Assembly: GCA_022776785.1 (NCBI GenBank) | Contig: JALFHA010000322.1 | Coordinates: forward strand, 1-13,615 | From: Clostridiales bacterium | GTDB lineage: Bacteria; Bacillota; Clostridia; Christensenellales; Aristaeellaceae | Reading direction: 5' to 3' | Length of the DNA: 13,615 bases | In this document: positions 13,541-13,615 of the stretch, piece after piece | How the letters are laid out: each line of letters begins with the position of its first letter | Position numbering within the stretch: position 1 is the stretch's first letter | Notes under the pieces: model-generated | The model's database searches: none | Seen by the model: the letters and a program-made list of their open reading frames with translations, nothing else | What the model was told of the DNA's origin: nothing | Made by a program: the position numbers and the translations under genes

Positions 13541-13604
13541 AACGTTGGGCTGCCGCCCAAACCCGCTTGGGGATTTCATCCCCAAACCCCATCATCGCTT
13601 CGCG
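13541..13604. repeat. Dispersed multi-hairpin repeat, copy B
   Basis: This is the second copy of the 64-nt unit at 8333-8396, with 53 of 64 positions identical and no gaps. The first 26 nt match exactly. The second hairpin is TTGGGGAT-TTC-ATCCCCAA (13567-13585); four of its eight pairs differ from copy A by changes on both sides. The third hairpin is complete here, ATCGC-TTC-GCGAT (13594-13606), where copy A is degenerate. The unit ends 11 bp before the window edge. Confidence 0.85.
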
Positions 13605-13615
13605 ATTTTATCCCG

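Overview
This window looks like chromosomal DNA from a high-GC, endospore-forming member of the Clostridia, probably an uncultured gut-type lineage. The evidence is the spore genes yabP and yabQ next to a divIC/ftsB-like gene, the Firmicutes-type Shine-Dalgarno sites (GGAGG), a clostridial-style tmRNA tag starting with Asp, and strong GC bias at third codon positions. I cannot name the genus.

Layout. (1) Positions 2-2205 (+): a NitT/TauT-type ABC importer operon of binding protein (5' end cut by the window), permease and a short ATPase. The genes overlap by 14 and 8 bp, and a bidirectional terminator follows. (2) Positions 2360-7050 (-): read in transcription order, this holds a family 1 extracellular solute-binding protein with its own promoter and terminator, then yabP-yabQ (4-bp overlap), a DivIC/FtsB septum protein, a Ppx/GppA phosphatase, smpB with a good sigma-A promoter, and ssrA (tmRNA). 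smpB and ssrA together form the trans-translation ribosome-rescue module. (3) Positions 7200-8174 (+): a lone, degenerate extended-SDR (epimerase/dehydratase-like) protein, followed by a gap packed with hairpins. (4) Positions 8384-9907 (-): a 14-TM-type polysaccharide flippase, with a promoter in the divergent gap it shares with the next operon. (5) Positions 10077-13362 (+): a cytoplasmic class C beta-lactamase-fold serine hydrolase, a class I SAM methyltransferase and a two-domain P-loop ATPase, probably one transcription unit, followed by a strong terminator. (6) Positions 13403-13615: no complete gene. It holds a protein-like remnant on the minus strand and a second copy of a hairpin repeat.

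Three points stand out. First, the terminator-like hairpin at 12253-12308 carries the next gene's Shine-Dalgarno sequence in its 3' arm and that gene's TTG start in its T-run. Second, two copies of a 64-nt multi-hairpin repeat (8333-8396 and 13541-13604) align without gaps. Of their 11 differences, 8 are compensatory changes in one stem, and the repeat end supplies the last codons and stop of the flippase gene. Third, several proteins have lost canonical motif residues: the Asp of the first phosphate motif in Ppx/GppA, the second P-loop of the ATPase, and the active site of the SDR protein.
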